Below are positions 12,701 to 20,940 of a stretch of 64,000 nucleotides of DNA, one piece after another. The notes under the pieces are model-generated. The model was not told where the DNA came from, searched no databases, and saw only the letters and a program-made list of their open reading frames with translations. Both the position numbers and the translations under genes were made by a program. The stretch is from Lumbricus rubellus. Its lineage: Eukaryota > Annelida > Clitellata > Crassiclitellata > Lumbricidae. Each line of letters starts with the position of its first letter. Position 1 is the stretch's first letter. The DNA lies in the NCBI GenBank assembly GCA_945859605.1, contig OX243815.1, forward strand, positions 25,484,900-25,548,899, written 5' to 3'.

Positions 12701-15700
12701 AAATTTATCTACCTAGCATCAAAATCAAATTCAATTACCTCTACAGCACCTGAAAGGTCACTGAAAGGTCACTTCAATTGAACGAGCGGTCAAATCATTA
12801 TCCATATGAAACGAAATGTGCTGCTATGGAGGAGGGTAGGTTATAGAAACGATGATTCTCATACATTGACAGCTGATGACAACCAATTCATGATTATGAC
12901 CGTCTACACTCTACAACTTAGGGTACATGTGGTCTGCGTTCGAATGAGGCATAAACGATCCAACAGAGAACCATACCATACCATACCATACATACCATAC
13001 CATACCATACCACACCACACACCATACCATACCAACCATACCATACCATACCATACCAACCACACCCCATACCAGGGTCTCCTTTGGCCTTCCACAAGGT
13101 TCTATTTTAGGGCCTTTGCTCTACATTTTGTATACTTCTGACTTAAATAAGATCCTGTCTTCTGTGGGGGTTGCGGCACATCAATATGCTGATGATACTC
13201 AGGCATACGTCCAGGGGCCAGCTTTAGAGGCTATCTCACTAGTAGAGAAAATTCTCATGACTTCGGAAACGATTAGCGCCTGGATGTCGTCCAACCGCCT
13301 CAGGCTTAATCCTGGAAAAACACAGTTTATTTGGGTTGGTAGTCGCATGCAAGTTTCTAAAGTTGATATGCAAAATCTGCAACATTGCTTTCCTGGAATG
13401 ACTTTTTCTACCACTGTGCGTGATTTGGGTGTGACCTTGGACCAGGAATTGACCCTTTCTGATCACGTGAGAAATGTATGTCGTACTTGTTTCTACCATC
13501 TTCGTCAGATTCGCTCGGTGCGTCGCTCTCTTACAACTAAAGCTGTCACTACTCTGATGCACGCATTTATATGCACGAGAGTTGACTATGGCAGTGCCAT
13601 TTATGCGGGCTTAACTCTTTCACGCATTAATAAGTTACAATCTGTCCTTAATGCTGCAGCTCGTCTGATTGGTGGCATTCCAAAGTTTGGGCATATATCA
13701 AGTTTTATACGGGAGGAACTGCACTGGTTGCCTATGCAAAAACGTATTGAGTTTAAGATTCTAATGCTCATGCGTAATTGCCTAGCAGGCCAAGCTCCGA
13801 TCTATCTTATGGAACTTTGTGTGCCTGTGCTATCCATTCCAGGCCGTAGATTCCTTCGCTCTGCAACGCATGGTGACCTGGTTGTTCCTAGGGCTCGATC
13901 TTCCACAGTGCTGCATAGAAGTTTTGCTATGGTCGGTCCGTCTTTCTGGAATAAGTTACCTATTAGTCTCCGTAATGAACTTCTTTGTCTTTCTTTGCCC
14001 CTTTTCCGCAAGCGTTTGAAAACCATTCTCTTTGATTATGGTTTGGTGTCAGGTCGGGAGCGCCTCTGAGGAGTTCTCTTGAAGTGGCGCTATATAAATG
14101 TTCGATTACAATTACAATTACAAAAATACCATACCATACCATACCATACCACACCACACATCACACCATACCATACCAACCATACCATACCATACATACC
14201 ATACCATACCATACCACACCAGACCACACACCACACCATACCATACTATACCATACCAACCATACCATACCATACCATACCATACCATACCATACCAACC
14301 ATATATACCATACCAACCATACCATACCATACCATACCATACCAACCATACCATACCAACCATACCAGACCATACCATACCAACCACACCACACACCATA
14401 CCACACCAGACCACACACCACACCACACCATACCATACCATGGAAAGGTCAAGTTGAATGAAGGTCACTGCTTTCCTGCTTCTGTTCGCCCAGCCTTGAC
14501 GGAAGGCCAGCTGACCTTCAGAGTTGTTTGAAGGTGACACCGACGTCAGATTCTTTTGTTAGAAACAGACAACGAACGCAGAAGCAGCATTGCAAGACGT
14601 TTACTGAATTAGCACCAAACAAAGCCACTCATCGTCACAAGTTTAAATTGTTTAAGAAACCGAAAAGAAGATAAGAGCAGAAATTCTTCACTACCTGCGT
14701 AACAGTTTTGATGACAGCAGCACTGTGTCAGTGGACAAAGTCACAGCGTTTAAAAGGAAGCTAGGAATATAATTGGGCTATTAAATGTTGCAGTGCTTCT
14801 AACCAGACTTCAGCATCTTCTGAACCACTTAAAACTCATGTTATGTTACGTTATGTTAAGTTATGTTATGTTACATTATGTTACGTTATGTTACATTACG
14901 TTATGTTACGCTATGTTATGTTATGCTATGTTATGCAATAAAATAAGTCAAAAGCTGCAAAATTTCTAGAAATGAAGAAAAATTTGTAAATCCATAGAGA
15001 AATTTTGCTTCCCACTTTCTCACAAATTCCCATTTCAGTATTTAATCATATTTCTATTTTTTCGTTGAAAGTTTAAAATTCAAATTTCTTCACATGCTTT
15101 TTAACCATTTGATAATTTCACCAGTAACTTTTCGAGCAATTAAACTCCAAATCTGTCTCGCAAATTTATGAGATTTAACGACTTCACAAAGGTAAAAAGC
15201 AGCATAAATAAATACATGAAAAAATAATCAACTTTGTGGAAACTTGACTGTTCAAAAAAAATTATAAATGAAGATACTTTAATACATACTAAATATTCAT
15301 TCATCTTGTGATTTAATTTGCACCTTTAATTACCAATTATTGCGTACATGCATTATAACAATGTCTTATGTCCAATTGTGTGTTTGCCAGAGGAGTTATA
15401 AAGAAATACCTACTTAAGATATGCGAGATATGTAAGTATTTCTTTTCGACCAGGCCTGGGTCAGGAGCGCCTCTGAGTAGAGCCCTTGAAGAGGCGCTAT
15501 ATAAATCGCATAGATAGATAGATATTCAAAACTTACTGCAACGCACGGTCCAACTTCAGCGGAGTTTGTGACTTCGAGTCGTCGTGACGTCGACGACGGA
15601 GCAGCGAGAAGATCTTTGATGGAGTCATCGACGACGTCAAACATCTGAAGGTTGAGCAGACGACCTCTCGCAGAATTATTCACCAACAACTCATCTCCAT

Positions 15701-18700
15701 CTGAATATATATGTAACGTAATCAGTGTTGTATCTGAATATATGTAACGTAATCAGTATTGTATCTGAATATATGTAACGTAATCAGTATTGTATCTGAA
15801 TATATGTAACGCAATCAGTGTTGTATCTGAATATATGTAACGTAATCAGTGTTGTATCTGAATATATGTAATGTAATCAGTGTTGTATCTGAATATATGT
15901 AACGTAATCAGTGTTGTATCTGAATATATGTAACGTAATCAGTGTTGTATCTGAATATATGTAACGTAATCAGTATTGTATCTGAATATATGTAACGTAA
16001 TCAGTGTTGTATCTGAATATATGTAACGTAATCAGTGTTGTATCTGAATATATGTAACGTAATCAGTGTTGGATCTGAATATATGTAACGTAATCAGTAT
16101 TGTATCTGAATATATGTAACGTAATCAGTGTTGTATCTGAATATTATGTAACGTAATCAGTATTGTATCTGAATATATGTAACGTAATCAGTATTGTATC
16201 TGAATATATGTAACGTAATCAGTATTGTATCTGAATATATGTAACGTAATCAGTGTTGTATCTGAATATTATGTAACGTAATCAGTGTTGTATCTGAATA
16301 TATGTAACGTAATCAGTGTTGTATCTGAATATATGTAACGTAATCAGTGTTGTATCTGAATATATGTAACGTAATCAGTGTTGTATCTGAATATATGTAA
16401 CGTAATCAGTATTGTATCTGAATATATGTAACGTAATCAGTATTGTATCTGAATATATGTAACGTAATCAGTATTGTATCTGAATATACGTAACGTAATC
16501 AGTATTGTATCTGAATATATGTAACGTAATCAGTATTGTATCTGAATATATGTAACGTAATCAGTGTTGTATCTGAATATTATGTAATGTAATCAGTGTT
16601 GTATCTGAATATTATGTAACGTAATCAGTGTTGTATCTGAATATATGTAACGTAATCAGTATTGTATCTGAATATATGTAACGTAATCAGTATTGTATCT
16701 GAATATATGTAACGTAATCAGTATTGTATCTGAATATATGTAACGTAATCAGTAATCAGCAATTGGTAAATTTTACCGTAACGCCGGTCACAAGTCATGA
16801 CTTTGCGTGACTTCAAATCACAAACTGCACTTGGCAGATAATAATATATCTTGACCTGTTCCAGATTTTTTATATAAATACATTAAGTGAAAGGCTTCAG
16901 ACATATAAATCCACAATAATAAATCTACAGATAAGCTTGTATAATACACACAATGTCTGGTCTTCTTGTATAATACACACAATGTCTGGTCTTCTTGTAT
17001 AATACACACAATGTCTGGTCTTCTTGTATAATACACACAATGTCTGGTCTTCTTGTATAATACACACAATGTCTGGTCTTCTTGTATAATACACACAATG
17101 TCTGGTCTTCTTGTATAATACACACAATGTCTGGTCTTCTTGTATAATACACACAATGTCTGGTCTTCTTGTATAATACACACAATGTCTGGTCTTCTTG
17201 TATAATACACACAATGTCTGGTCTTCTTGTCTGTAGTGCTGCATAAGGTTCTACATAAATGTTTTATTATTAAAAGAAAATTGCATGATGAAGAAAGTGA
17301 AAATAACAACGACAACAATGATGATAAATGAAAGACAATTGCATAAACACATTACTAAAGCATAACTAATGACTGCCTTTGTCTCAAAGTTCTTTATAAA
17401 CACATTACTAATGCATAACTAATGACTGCCTTTGTCTCAAGGTTTTTTATAAACACATTACTAAAGCATAACTAATGACTGCCTTTGTCTCAAGGTTCTT
17501 TATAAACACATTACTAATGCATAACTAATGACTGCTTTTGTCTCAAGGTTCTTTATAAACACATTACTAAAGCATAACTAATGACTCAGCACAATAACTG
17601 ATTGTACTGAATCTTTTAGTTTATAATTTAGTCTGTGTAAATGTACCAGGTTGTCGTTTGCCCGCCTGTTTTTTTTCTGCACAAATTTAAACATCTACAT
17701 ATCTGACTAAGAAGCTGATGAGTAGTATGTTAAGTACAAACACGGCAATGAATCGCTATGCAGAGTATGATATCGATGAATGCAAAGAAGTAAGTAAGTA
17801 AGAATTGCTGACAGACCTTCATCAAGCTTTGCAAAGAGATGTTGAATGAGGAGAGGCAGGACACCAGACTGGCCGGGACTTGGATCGTAGATGGTAAACG
17901 ATTTTCCCGAGCCGTGGCCGCCAATGACGATTAAGCAGCAGTTGAATCCCGTCATGAAGAGATGCATCATGGGTTCGACAGACGTTCGAAACACGTCGTA
18001 CGTCGACTCCTGCGGTTTGTGCAAATGCTGAAACCTACGAGAAGAACAATAACAATTTCAAAATTTACACAGACAATCAGGGAACCAGTCTATTTTTCAT
18101 TGGCCTGGTCAAAAGAAAACTGACTGAAAGGTCAAGGCTCAAATGGGTCAGGCAGGAGGCTGTCAGACCGCTAAGCAAGATGGTTAAAGGTGCTTAATAA
18201 AATCTCACATAAATCACTGATAGTTTTCTGCTAATCATTCTGCTTATCATTGTGTCAGTCAAGGCACCGTACGAACCACTACACCCCCACTGCACCACCA
18301 CTACACCACCACATCCATGATATAAATGCTTTTTTGTACGCCAGTTTAAAGTAGTTAACTTAACACCAGTTACAAACCTCAACATCTGATGAACATAAAT
18401 TTTGAAACGTTAGTAGAATCAATAACAACAGCATCAGCAGCAACAGCAACAACAACAATAATCTTTTCTTTATTCAATTCATTCTGACAAACGCAGTATG
18501 ATTACAATCATAATTAACATCAATCTTAACTACTAACAGAACAGACAGCCTGCAATACATGGTGCTAATAGCAGTCTACGAAGCACGTCTGACCTACAGG
18601 GCTTTGGCAATCAAACTCAGTTCTGCTAATCTCCATGCCAGTGTGTTATCCTATGCACCACCACCCCCACTCCCCAGTATTAGCATGAAACATCAATATT

Positions 18701-18950
18701 AGTGTTAATGGTGTCATTCTACAAAATATTAATCAGCCAAATAGGATGGGAAAAAGCAGGAATTACAAAACCCGTGAAACACACAAAGAATGTTCAAACG
18801 AGTTTAGACTGACGTAAACATGGCTTTTGTCAGTTTGCTCTTCAGACGATTGTGGCCTTCGACCTCCAGAACGGTTCTGTTCTCAGCAACACCAGACGTC
18901 CCATCCTCACCAACGCTCGGACGAATGCGACCGACAACTTCAATGTTCAT
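307..18950 (-). CDS. CCDC78: CCDC78-like protein with diverged N-terminal kinesin motor (partial, 3' end off window)
   Basis: Fourteen exons read from right to left: 18950-18820, 18034-17817, 15700-15537, 14552-14469, 12274-12069, 10840-10666, 8019-7885, 7330-7199, 5980-5723, 4405-4250, 3451-3398, 2853-2759, 1986-1908 and 432-307. Phases join without a stop and give about 671 residues; the stop lies beyond the left edge. Residues 1-330 look like a kinesin motor: VVGRIRPS at the N-terminus, P-loop [10 protein letters not shown] near 82-91, and [16 protein letters not shown] from the neck-proximal helix. Residues about 395-460 (LLTEEEKLK then [15 protein letters not shown]) match the DUF4472 signature of CCDC78, followed by coiled coil. 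Vertebrate CCDC78 takes part in deuterosome-mediated centriole amplification; invertebrate homologues carry a kinesin-like N-terminus. Switch I (SSRSH) and switch II (DLAGSE) are not recognisable, so it may not be an active motor. The family call rests on remembered motifs. Confidence 0.72.
436..740. repeat. (CAT/CAA)n trinucleotide tract
   Basis: Imperfect ATC/ACA trinucleotide tract directly upstream, on the minus strand, of the acceptor of the exon at 307-432. Confidence 0.9.
802..1239 (+). mobile_element. Non-autonomous Helitron, copy 1
   Basis: It begins 5'-TC after an A (A|TCTATATATATAAAAATG). It ends in CTAG before a T, preceded by a small hairpin GCCAC...GTGGC and GGGTACAGCTAG, the typical Helitron 3' end. 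No inverted repeats, no target duplication, no Rep/helicase frame. It shares its ends and most of its body with 11061-11600. It holds an ATF/CRE palindrome TGACGTCA and a G-run tract. Confidence 0.82.
1577..1770. repeat. 24-bp minisatellite, about 8 copies
   Basis: Unit close to CAACAATATTTCATTGTCAT plus ACAG. It produces artefactual open frames on both strands. It lies in the intron after the exon at 1908-1986. Confidence 0.92.
1908..1986 (-). CDS. CCDC78: CCDC78-like exon 13
   Basis: Acceptor TGATTGTCAG, donor GTAAGT. Coiled coil [20 protein letters not shown]; the first base completes the codon split from exon 12. Confidence 0.72.
2055..2360 (+). mobile_element. Decayed LINE 3' fragment
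   Basis: A broken frame resembles [14 protein letters not shown] and ELHWLP from the better copy at 13073-14115 (here [13 protein letters not shown] and EILHWLP), with frameshifts. It abuts a SINE on its right. Confidence 0.6.
2371..2602 (+). mobile_element. tRNA-derived SINE with LINE-like tail
   Basis: A-box-like TGGTGTAGTGG (2381-2391) and B box GGTTCGAATCC (2424-2434) form a Pol III promoter. The body includes ACCTTGGGCAAGTCCTTC; the tail GGGAGCGCCTCTGAGTAG...GGGGCACTAT matches the 3' end of the local LINE family, and the element ends in (CAAA)n. It is not a functional tRNA gene: the acceptor stem is lost and the body is long. Confidence 0.8.
2690..2890 (-). repeat. Inverted duplication, left arm (includes exon 12)
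   Basis: About 190 bp on the minus strand is nearly identical to the plus strand at 4443-4635, differing at a handful of positions (for example AGGATGCGG versus AAGATGCGG). It spans exon 2759-2853 and both of its splice sites. Confidence 0.88.
2759..2853 (-). CDS. CCDC78: CCDC78-like exon 12
   Basis: Acceptor TTTTGCATAG, donor GTAAGA. It encodes [20 protein letters not shown] and a charged coiled coil. A nearly identical copy of the exon and both its splice sites lies inverted at 4443-4630. Confidence 0.72.
2930..3006. repeat. 9-bp tandem repeat (GATGTAAAA)n
   Basis: About eight copies of GATGTAAAA; intronic. Confidence 0.9.
3110..3212. repeat. (TTA)n microsatellite
   Basis: Long ATT/TTA tract in the intron between exons 12 and 11. 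Confidence 0.95.
3398..3451 (-). CDS. CCDC78: CCDC78-like exon 11 (54-bp exon)
   Basis: Acceptor ATTTCTTTCAG, donor GTGAGT; 18 highly charged codons ([18 protein letters not shown]), phase 0. A (CAT)n tract lies just upstream of the acceptor. Confidence 0.65.
3473..3543. repeat. (GAT)n microsatellite
   Basis: About 23 GAT units ending about 20 bp from the acceptor of the 54-bp exon at 3398-3451. Confidence 0.95.
3612..3724. repeat. (TA)n-rich tract
   Basis: Alternating TA and TATATAAT sequence. The following 3740-4130 is an AACCTAAC-rich, C/A-biased stretch with no recognisable gene. Confidence 0.9.
4250..4405 (-). CDS. CCDC78: CCDC78-like exon 10
   Basis: 52 codons, phase 0 on both sides (acceptor TTTCAAG, donor GTCAGC). 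It encodes [19 protein letters not shown], a Gly-rich spacer and [12 protein letters not shown]. Confidence 0.72.
4443..4635 (+). repeat. Inverted duplication, right arm (antisense copy of exon 12)
   Basis: Plus-strand copy of 2690-2890, including the acceptor TTTTGCATAG, the exon and the donor region (here GTAAAA instead of GTAAGA). In this orientation it cannot be an exon of the host gene; in the pre-mRNA it can pair with exon 12. Confidence 0.88.
5090..5610. repeat. Purine-rich (GAGGAGAAT)n tract
   Basis: About 500 bp of GAGGAGGAGAATGAG-type sequence; every frame is open and gives Glu-rich, Arg-rich or Ser/Leu-rich artefact peptides. Lies in the intron after the exon at 5723-5980. Confidence 0.93.
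5723..5980 (-). CDS. CCDC78: CCDC78-like exon 9 (DUF4472, second half)
   Basis: Acceptor GATTTCACAG, donor GTGAGT, 86 codons. [20 protein letters not shown] continues DUF4472; a long coiled coil follows. The acceptor and the first 24 exon bases are tandemly repeated three more times upstream. Confidence 0.82.
5957..6200. repeat. 61-bp tandem repeat carrying the exon-9 acceptor (4 copies)
   Basis: Four copies of a 61-bp unit that includes the first 24 bases of exon 9, its AG acceptor and about 35 bp of intron. The copy touching the exon is the functional one by reading frame. Confidence 0.92.
6690..7065. repeat. (GATTA)n-based degenerate minisatellite
   Basis: Units of TATAGAATATCATTTGATTA followed by one to four GATTA pentamers, about 11 copies. 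Confidence 0.9.
7199..7330 (-). CDS. CCDC78: CCDC78-like exon 8 (DUF4472, first half)
   Basis: Acceptor TGTTGTCAG, donor GTCACG, phase 0 on both sides. Coiled coil ending [13 protein letters not shown], which is the first half of the DUF4472 signature. Confidence 0.78.
7483..7780 (-). mobile_element. LINE/SINE 3' tail remnant
   Basis: On the minus strand it contains GGGAGCGCCTCTGAGTAGG and TTGAAGAGGCACCAT, the tail shared by this LINE/SINE family. The rest is decayed. Confidence 0.55.
7885..8019 (-). CDS. CCDC78: CCDC78-like exon 7 (post-motor linker)
   Basis: 45 codons, phase 0 at both ends (acceptor TGTTTAG, donor GTACGA). It begins [19 protein letters not shown], a short helix that follows the motor, then a polar linker. 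Confidence 0.75.
8088..9728. repeat. 44-bp satellite-like array, about 37 copies
   Basis: Unit about 44 bp: TAATCTGCGTAATCAGCTTG, AAGTGTAACGATCGTAATTA and a short ATAA joint. Variants (CAGCTT, CAACTT, CACCTT with ACGAACG, CAACATGAAATG, short 41-bp units) recur in the same order, so multi-unit blocks have been copied. No spacers and no coding signal. Confidence 0.95.
9985..10350. repeat. 30-bp minisatellite, 12 near-perfect copies
   Basis: Unit TCTAAACAGTAATTTTCAAT plus TCAATTCAGA, almost without variation, so recently expanded. Intronic. Confidence 0.95.
10666..10840 (-). CDS. CCDC78: CCDC78-like exon 6 (end of motor)
   Basis: Acceptor TTTGCGTAG, donor GTAACA. It encodes [20 protein letters not shown], the highly conserved kinesin 'SKLTRLLqdsLGGNsKT' block, then FPTFSNPS and [15 protein letters not shown], the usual end of the motor fold. 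Confidence 0.85.
11061..11600 (+). mobile_element. Non-autonomous Helitron, copy 2
   Basis: 5' TCTATATAAATAAAAATG after A; 3' CCACAGCAACGCGTGG then GTACAGCTAG before T. Homologous to 802-1239 but with an expanded GGGAGG tract (11420-11560). It also carries TGACGTCA near 11342. Confidence 0.82.
12069..12274 (-). CDS. CCDC78: CCDC78-like exon 5 (switch I/II region, diverged)
   Basis: Acceptor GATGCAG, donor GTACGT. It reads [13 protein letters not shown] where kinesins have SSRSHAVFTI, then a Ser/Thr/Pro/Ala linker where DLAGSE is expected, then [17 protein letters not shown] (the NkSLsaLgnvi helix). Confidence 0.75.
12968..13072. repeat. (CCATA)n pentamer array, left part
   Basis: ACCAT pentamers directly before the 5' truncation point of the LINE at 13073. 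Confidence 0.9.
13073..14115 (+). mobile_element. 5'-truncated CR1/L2-like LINE with open reverse-transcriptase frame
   Basis: The frame is open from 13074 to the stop at 14067-14069. It starts at the RT motif [21 protein letters not shown], includes the catalytic YADDTQ box, and has the C-terminal region [12 protein letters not shown] and [11 protein letters not shown] typical of CR1/Jockey-group ORF2. The endonuclease and N-terminal RT are absent. The 3' end reads GGGAGCGCCTCTGAGGAG...GGCGCTATATAAATG then (ATTACA)n. Both flanks are ACCAT pentamers, suggesting insertion into, or seeding of, the pentamer array. It lies antisense to the CCDC78-like gene beside exon 4. Confidence 0.88.
14118..14441. 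repeat. (CCATA)n pentamer array, right part
   Basis: About 320 bp of ACCAT/ACCAC pentamers running into the donor side of the exon at 14469-14552. All frames are artefactually open on both strands. Confidence 0.93.
14469..14552 (-). CDS. CCDC78: CCDC78-like exon 4 (motor alpha-3)
   Basis: Acceptor AACAAAAG; NLTSVSP then [14 protein letters not shown] fits the kinesin 'gLtevpV...G..nR' region. Donor GTGACC at 14463-14468 keeps phase 0. A second in-frame donor GTATGG would end the exon at 14439. The pentamer array (GGTAT)n begins immediately after. Confidence 0.55.
14838..14940. repeat. (GTTATGTTAC)n degenerate repeat
   Basis: Short units of GTTATGTTAC/GTTATGTTAT, intronic. Confidence 0.85.
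15464..15525 (+). mobile_element. LINE/SINE 3' tail remnant
   Basis: GGAGCGCCTCTGAGTAGAGC then CTTGAAGAGGCGCTATATAA and (GATA)n. The 9-bp stem AGCGCCTCT/AGAGGCGCT is perfect. It lies 12 bp from the donor of the exon at 15537. Confidence 0.75.
15537..15700 (-). CDS. CCDC78: CCDC78-like exon 3 (motor core)
   Basis: Acceptor ATATATTCAG directly at the edge of a 31-bp tandem array, donor GTAAGT at 15531-15536. It encodes [18 protein letters not shown], matching the kinesin beta-4/beta-5 region (VSYLEIYNEKIRDLL in typical kinesins), then [14 protein letters not shown]. Confidence 0.8.
15701..16755. repeat. 31-bp minisatellite carrying the exon-3 acceptor, about 34 copies
   Basis: Unit TGTATCTGAATATATGTAAC plus GTAATCAGTGT. 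On the coding (minus) strand every unit contains ATATATTCAGAT, the same string that forms the acceptor of exon 3. Variation is limited to a few positions, including an occasional extra T. Confidence 0.95.
16936..17231. repeat. 29-bp minisatellite, about 10 identical copies
   Basis: Unit CTTGTATAATACACACAATG plus TCTGGTCTT, no variation seen. Because 29 is not divisible by three, the long open frames here are coincidental. Confidence 0.95.
17343..17592. repeat. 53-bp minisatellite, 4-5 copies
   Basis: Unit ATAAACACATTACTAAAGCA plus TAACTAATGACTGCCTTTGTCTCAAGGTTC-type sequence. Intron between exons 3 and 2. Confidence 0.9.
17817..18034 (-). CDS. CCDC78: CCDC78-like exon 2 (P-loop)
   Basis: Acceptor CGTAG at 18035-18039, donor GTCTGT at 17811-17816. 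It carries [28 protein letters not shown] (Walker A, lysine and serine present) and a helix [12 protein letters not shown], the same order as alpha-1 to alpha-2 of kinesins. Confidence 0.8.
18820..18950 (-). CDS. CCDC78: CCDC78-like exon 1 (start codon, motor beta-1)
   Basis: ATG at 18950-18948, 43 codons plus two bases, ending at donor GTTTAC. It encodes [12 protein letters not shown] and onward, the first strand of a kinesin motor. The split codon AT|G joins exon 2 in frame. It was chosen because it is the only ATG-led frame with kinesin N-terminal similarity upstream of exon 2. Confidence 0.65.
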
Positions 18951-19637
18951 CTTTCCTTCTTTGCGCTAGTCAATCTAAAATAGGCAAATTATACATTCAA
19001 TGCTTTGCTGCACTTAATGACATACAAAACATGTATTGCTAATTCACACGATCAATTAAATACACAATCTAACCATAATAAACTGATCATAAATTATGTT
19101 TGTTTGTATGTATGTGTTGTACATGACTGAACATTTACATAGCTCCATTATTTAACACTTTTAACGTCGAGCTGACTGGTTTCCAGTCTCTTTTAGTACA
19201 TTCTCACCGTTAAAGTGCAAAAGCACTACGGCAGGGCATGCTGGGACAAATGTCCTGGTGAAAAAGCCTTTGCCCTGTCTGTTGGCTGTTGCCCTACCAC
19301 ATCGCTGCCAAAATGTTTGCCCTACGCTCATCATAAGTTACTCCCTGCACGGGCTAGTTTTGTTTCTACCATTGCAGTGCTCTGGCTGGAAAAAAGTCTG
19401 TTGCCGCCAATGCAGTCTGCAGAAGATGGCAATTAAACAGAACTTGTAGCAAGGTATATCAGTGCATCTGTATGTTAGCTTATACAGTGCATATTTCCAA
19501 TTTAAGACTGCCAGAAAAGGCATATTGCACACAAGTTGAAATGCCCTTGGTATAAGTCGGGAACGGGTTGGGGATGCCCATAATTTTTAGTATTGATCAC
19601 ATCTGCCCATAAGATGGCGCACATATATACAGATCTA
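18951..19637. promoter_or_regulatory. Upstream region of the CCDC78-like gene
   Basis: No gene seen. Must contain the 5' UTR and promoter of the minus-strand gene that starts at 18950. No clear TATA box or CpG cluster stands out. Confidence 0.35.
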
Positions 19638-20940
19638 GGCACACCTGGGAACGGCGGTCCCAAATTCTGAGGCATGTATTTTCGTCAAAGCAAGAGCCAA
19701 CTGCACTTAATTCTTTATTTATTCACTTACTTACCAACTTGTCTGTCTTTTTACGTCGCTGTTTACGTCATTGCTGTCGTCGTAAAAGAAATTCAAATGG
19801 TACAAATATCAGACTGACAGTTAAAATGGCCGGTAGACCGCAAGCACCGCGAAGCATTACAAACGTTGTTTTGACGAGGAACGAATTGCAGTTCTTTCAC
19901 TGTACACCACGTGAAATTTACGCAGCTATGAATGATCCACTGCAATGGCTTCAGTGGCTCGCAGAACATAGGCTGATACGGAACACTAATGACTGCGGCG
20001 TTTGTCATAGGCCAATGGCATTGGTCCGACGTGGTGAGTCGCCTGAACTGTTCTCGTGGAGATGTCGAGGTTGTGATACCAGAGCAAGTGTGCGAACAGG
20101 TTCGTTTTTTGCGCATTGCGTTCTAAGCATTGACAAGGTCGTAATGATGATGTACTACTGGAGTCATGAAGTGCTTGCGAAACATGTGATGTCGTTTGAA
20201 GAAATTGTCGACTGGCATATTATGGTTGATTACAACAATTTCTTTCGCGTTGAGTGTGAAAATTGGCTGAACATTCAACAGGTTTATATTGGCGGCTTCG
20301 ATGCAAGTGGTCTGCCTATGATCGTGGAAGTCGACGAGACTTTTTACTTCCACAGGAAATATCACAGGGGAATGCGTCGACGCGGAATTTGGGTTGTTGG
20401 ACTTGTGGAACGCGGAAGTGGCCGATGCTGGCTTGAAATCGTTAACCGACGTGATGCACAGACACTGGAACGTATCATTACTGCTCATGTTCTACCTGGT
20501 TCGGTCATTGTCACGGACGGGTGGGCTGCGTACCGTAATGTTTCGACCATAAACAATGGTGTCTATGATCATCAGGTTGTTGTACATGGAGACAATTTCG
20601 TAGATCCTGTGCATTCTGACATCAACACTCAAACAATAGAGGGGCTTTGGATGCACGCTAAAAGGAAGCTCAGAAACCAACTTGGAAGCAGCAGGAATTT
20701 ATTTCCACGTTACCTTGCGGAATTTCAGTGGCGACATTCGCATAAAACACATGTTTACGGGCAGTATCTTAAGTTGCTCAGTGACAACTATGCTATATGA
20801 TTGCAAACTGTAAGACCGACAGTTGTGTTTGTTACGAGAAAGACATTTCTTAATATTTCTGTACAGTATCGTTCATTCATGTAACGTCTGTCACGAAAAT
20901 ACATGTTTCAGAATTTGGGACCGCCGTTCCCAGGTGTGCC
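19638..20940 (+). mobile_element. Merlin (IS1016-like) DNA transposon, apparently intact
   Basis: Perfect 32-bp terminal inverted repeats beginning GGCACACCTGGGAACGGC (19638-19669 and 20909-20940), extended imperfectly to about 50 bp through CATGTATTTTCGT. The 8-bp target duplication CAGATCTA is exact (19630-19637 and 20941-20948). One transposase frame fills the inside. Length 1303 bp, target duplication and the IS1595/IS1016-type transposase all fit the Merlin superfamily. Confidence 0.93.
19826..20800 (+). CDS. Merlin transposase (ISXO2/IS1016-like DDE)
   Basis: 324 residues from ATG 19826 (the frame is open further up, to 19739, but without an ATG). N-terminal zinc-ribbon-like Cys pairs CGVCHRP and CRGCD are followed by a DDE-type core: VEVDETFYFHRKYHRG (first Asp), VIVTDGWAAY (second Asp) and NTQTIEGLWMHAKRKL (Glu). 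Uninterrupted, so potentially functional. The family cuts and pastes DNA in the nucleus with 8-9 bp duplications. Sits alone between its terminal repeats; no host role is implied. Confidence 0.92.
   Translation: MAGRPQAPRSITNVVLTRNELQFFHCTPREIYAAMNDPLQWLQWLAEHRLIRNTNDCGVCHRPMALVRRGESPELFSWRCRGCDTRASVRTGSFFAHCVLSIDKVVMMMYYWSHEVLAKHVMSFEEIVDWHIMVDYNNFFRVECENWLNIQQVYIGGFDASGLPMIVEVDETFYFHRKYHRGMRRRGIWVVGLVERGSGRCWLEIVNRRDAQTLERIITAHVLPGSVIVTDGWAAYRNVSTINNGVYDHQVVVHGDNFVDPVHSDINTQTIEGLWMHAKRKLRNQLGSSRNLFPRYLAEFQWRHSHKTHVYGQYLKLLSDNYAI

Noticed and set aside
13959..14540. Trp/Tyr/Val-rich or His/Thr/Pro-rich frames
   Set aside because: Pentamer (CCATA)n translated in either direction.
16818..17318. 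166-codon minus-strand frame in the 29-bp array
   Set aside because: The same peptide repeats in all frames because 29 bp shifts phase each unit; no start or exon context.
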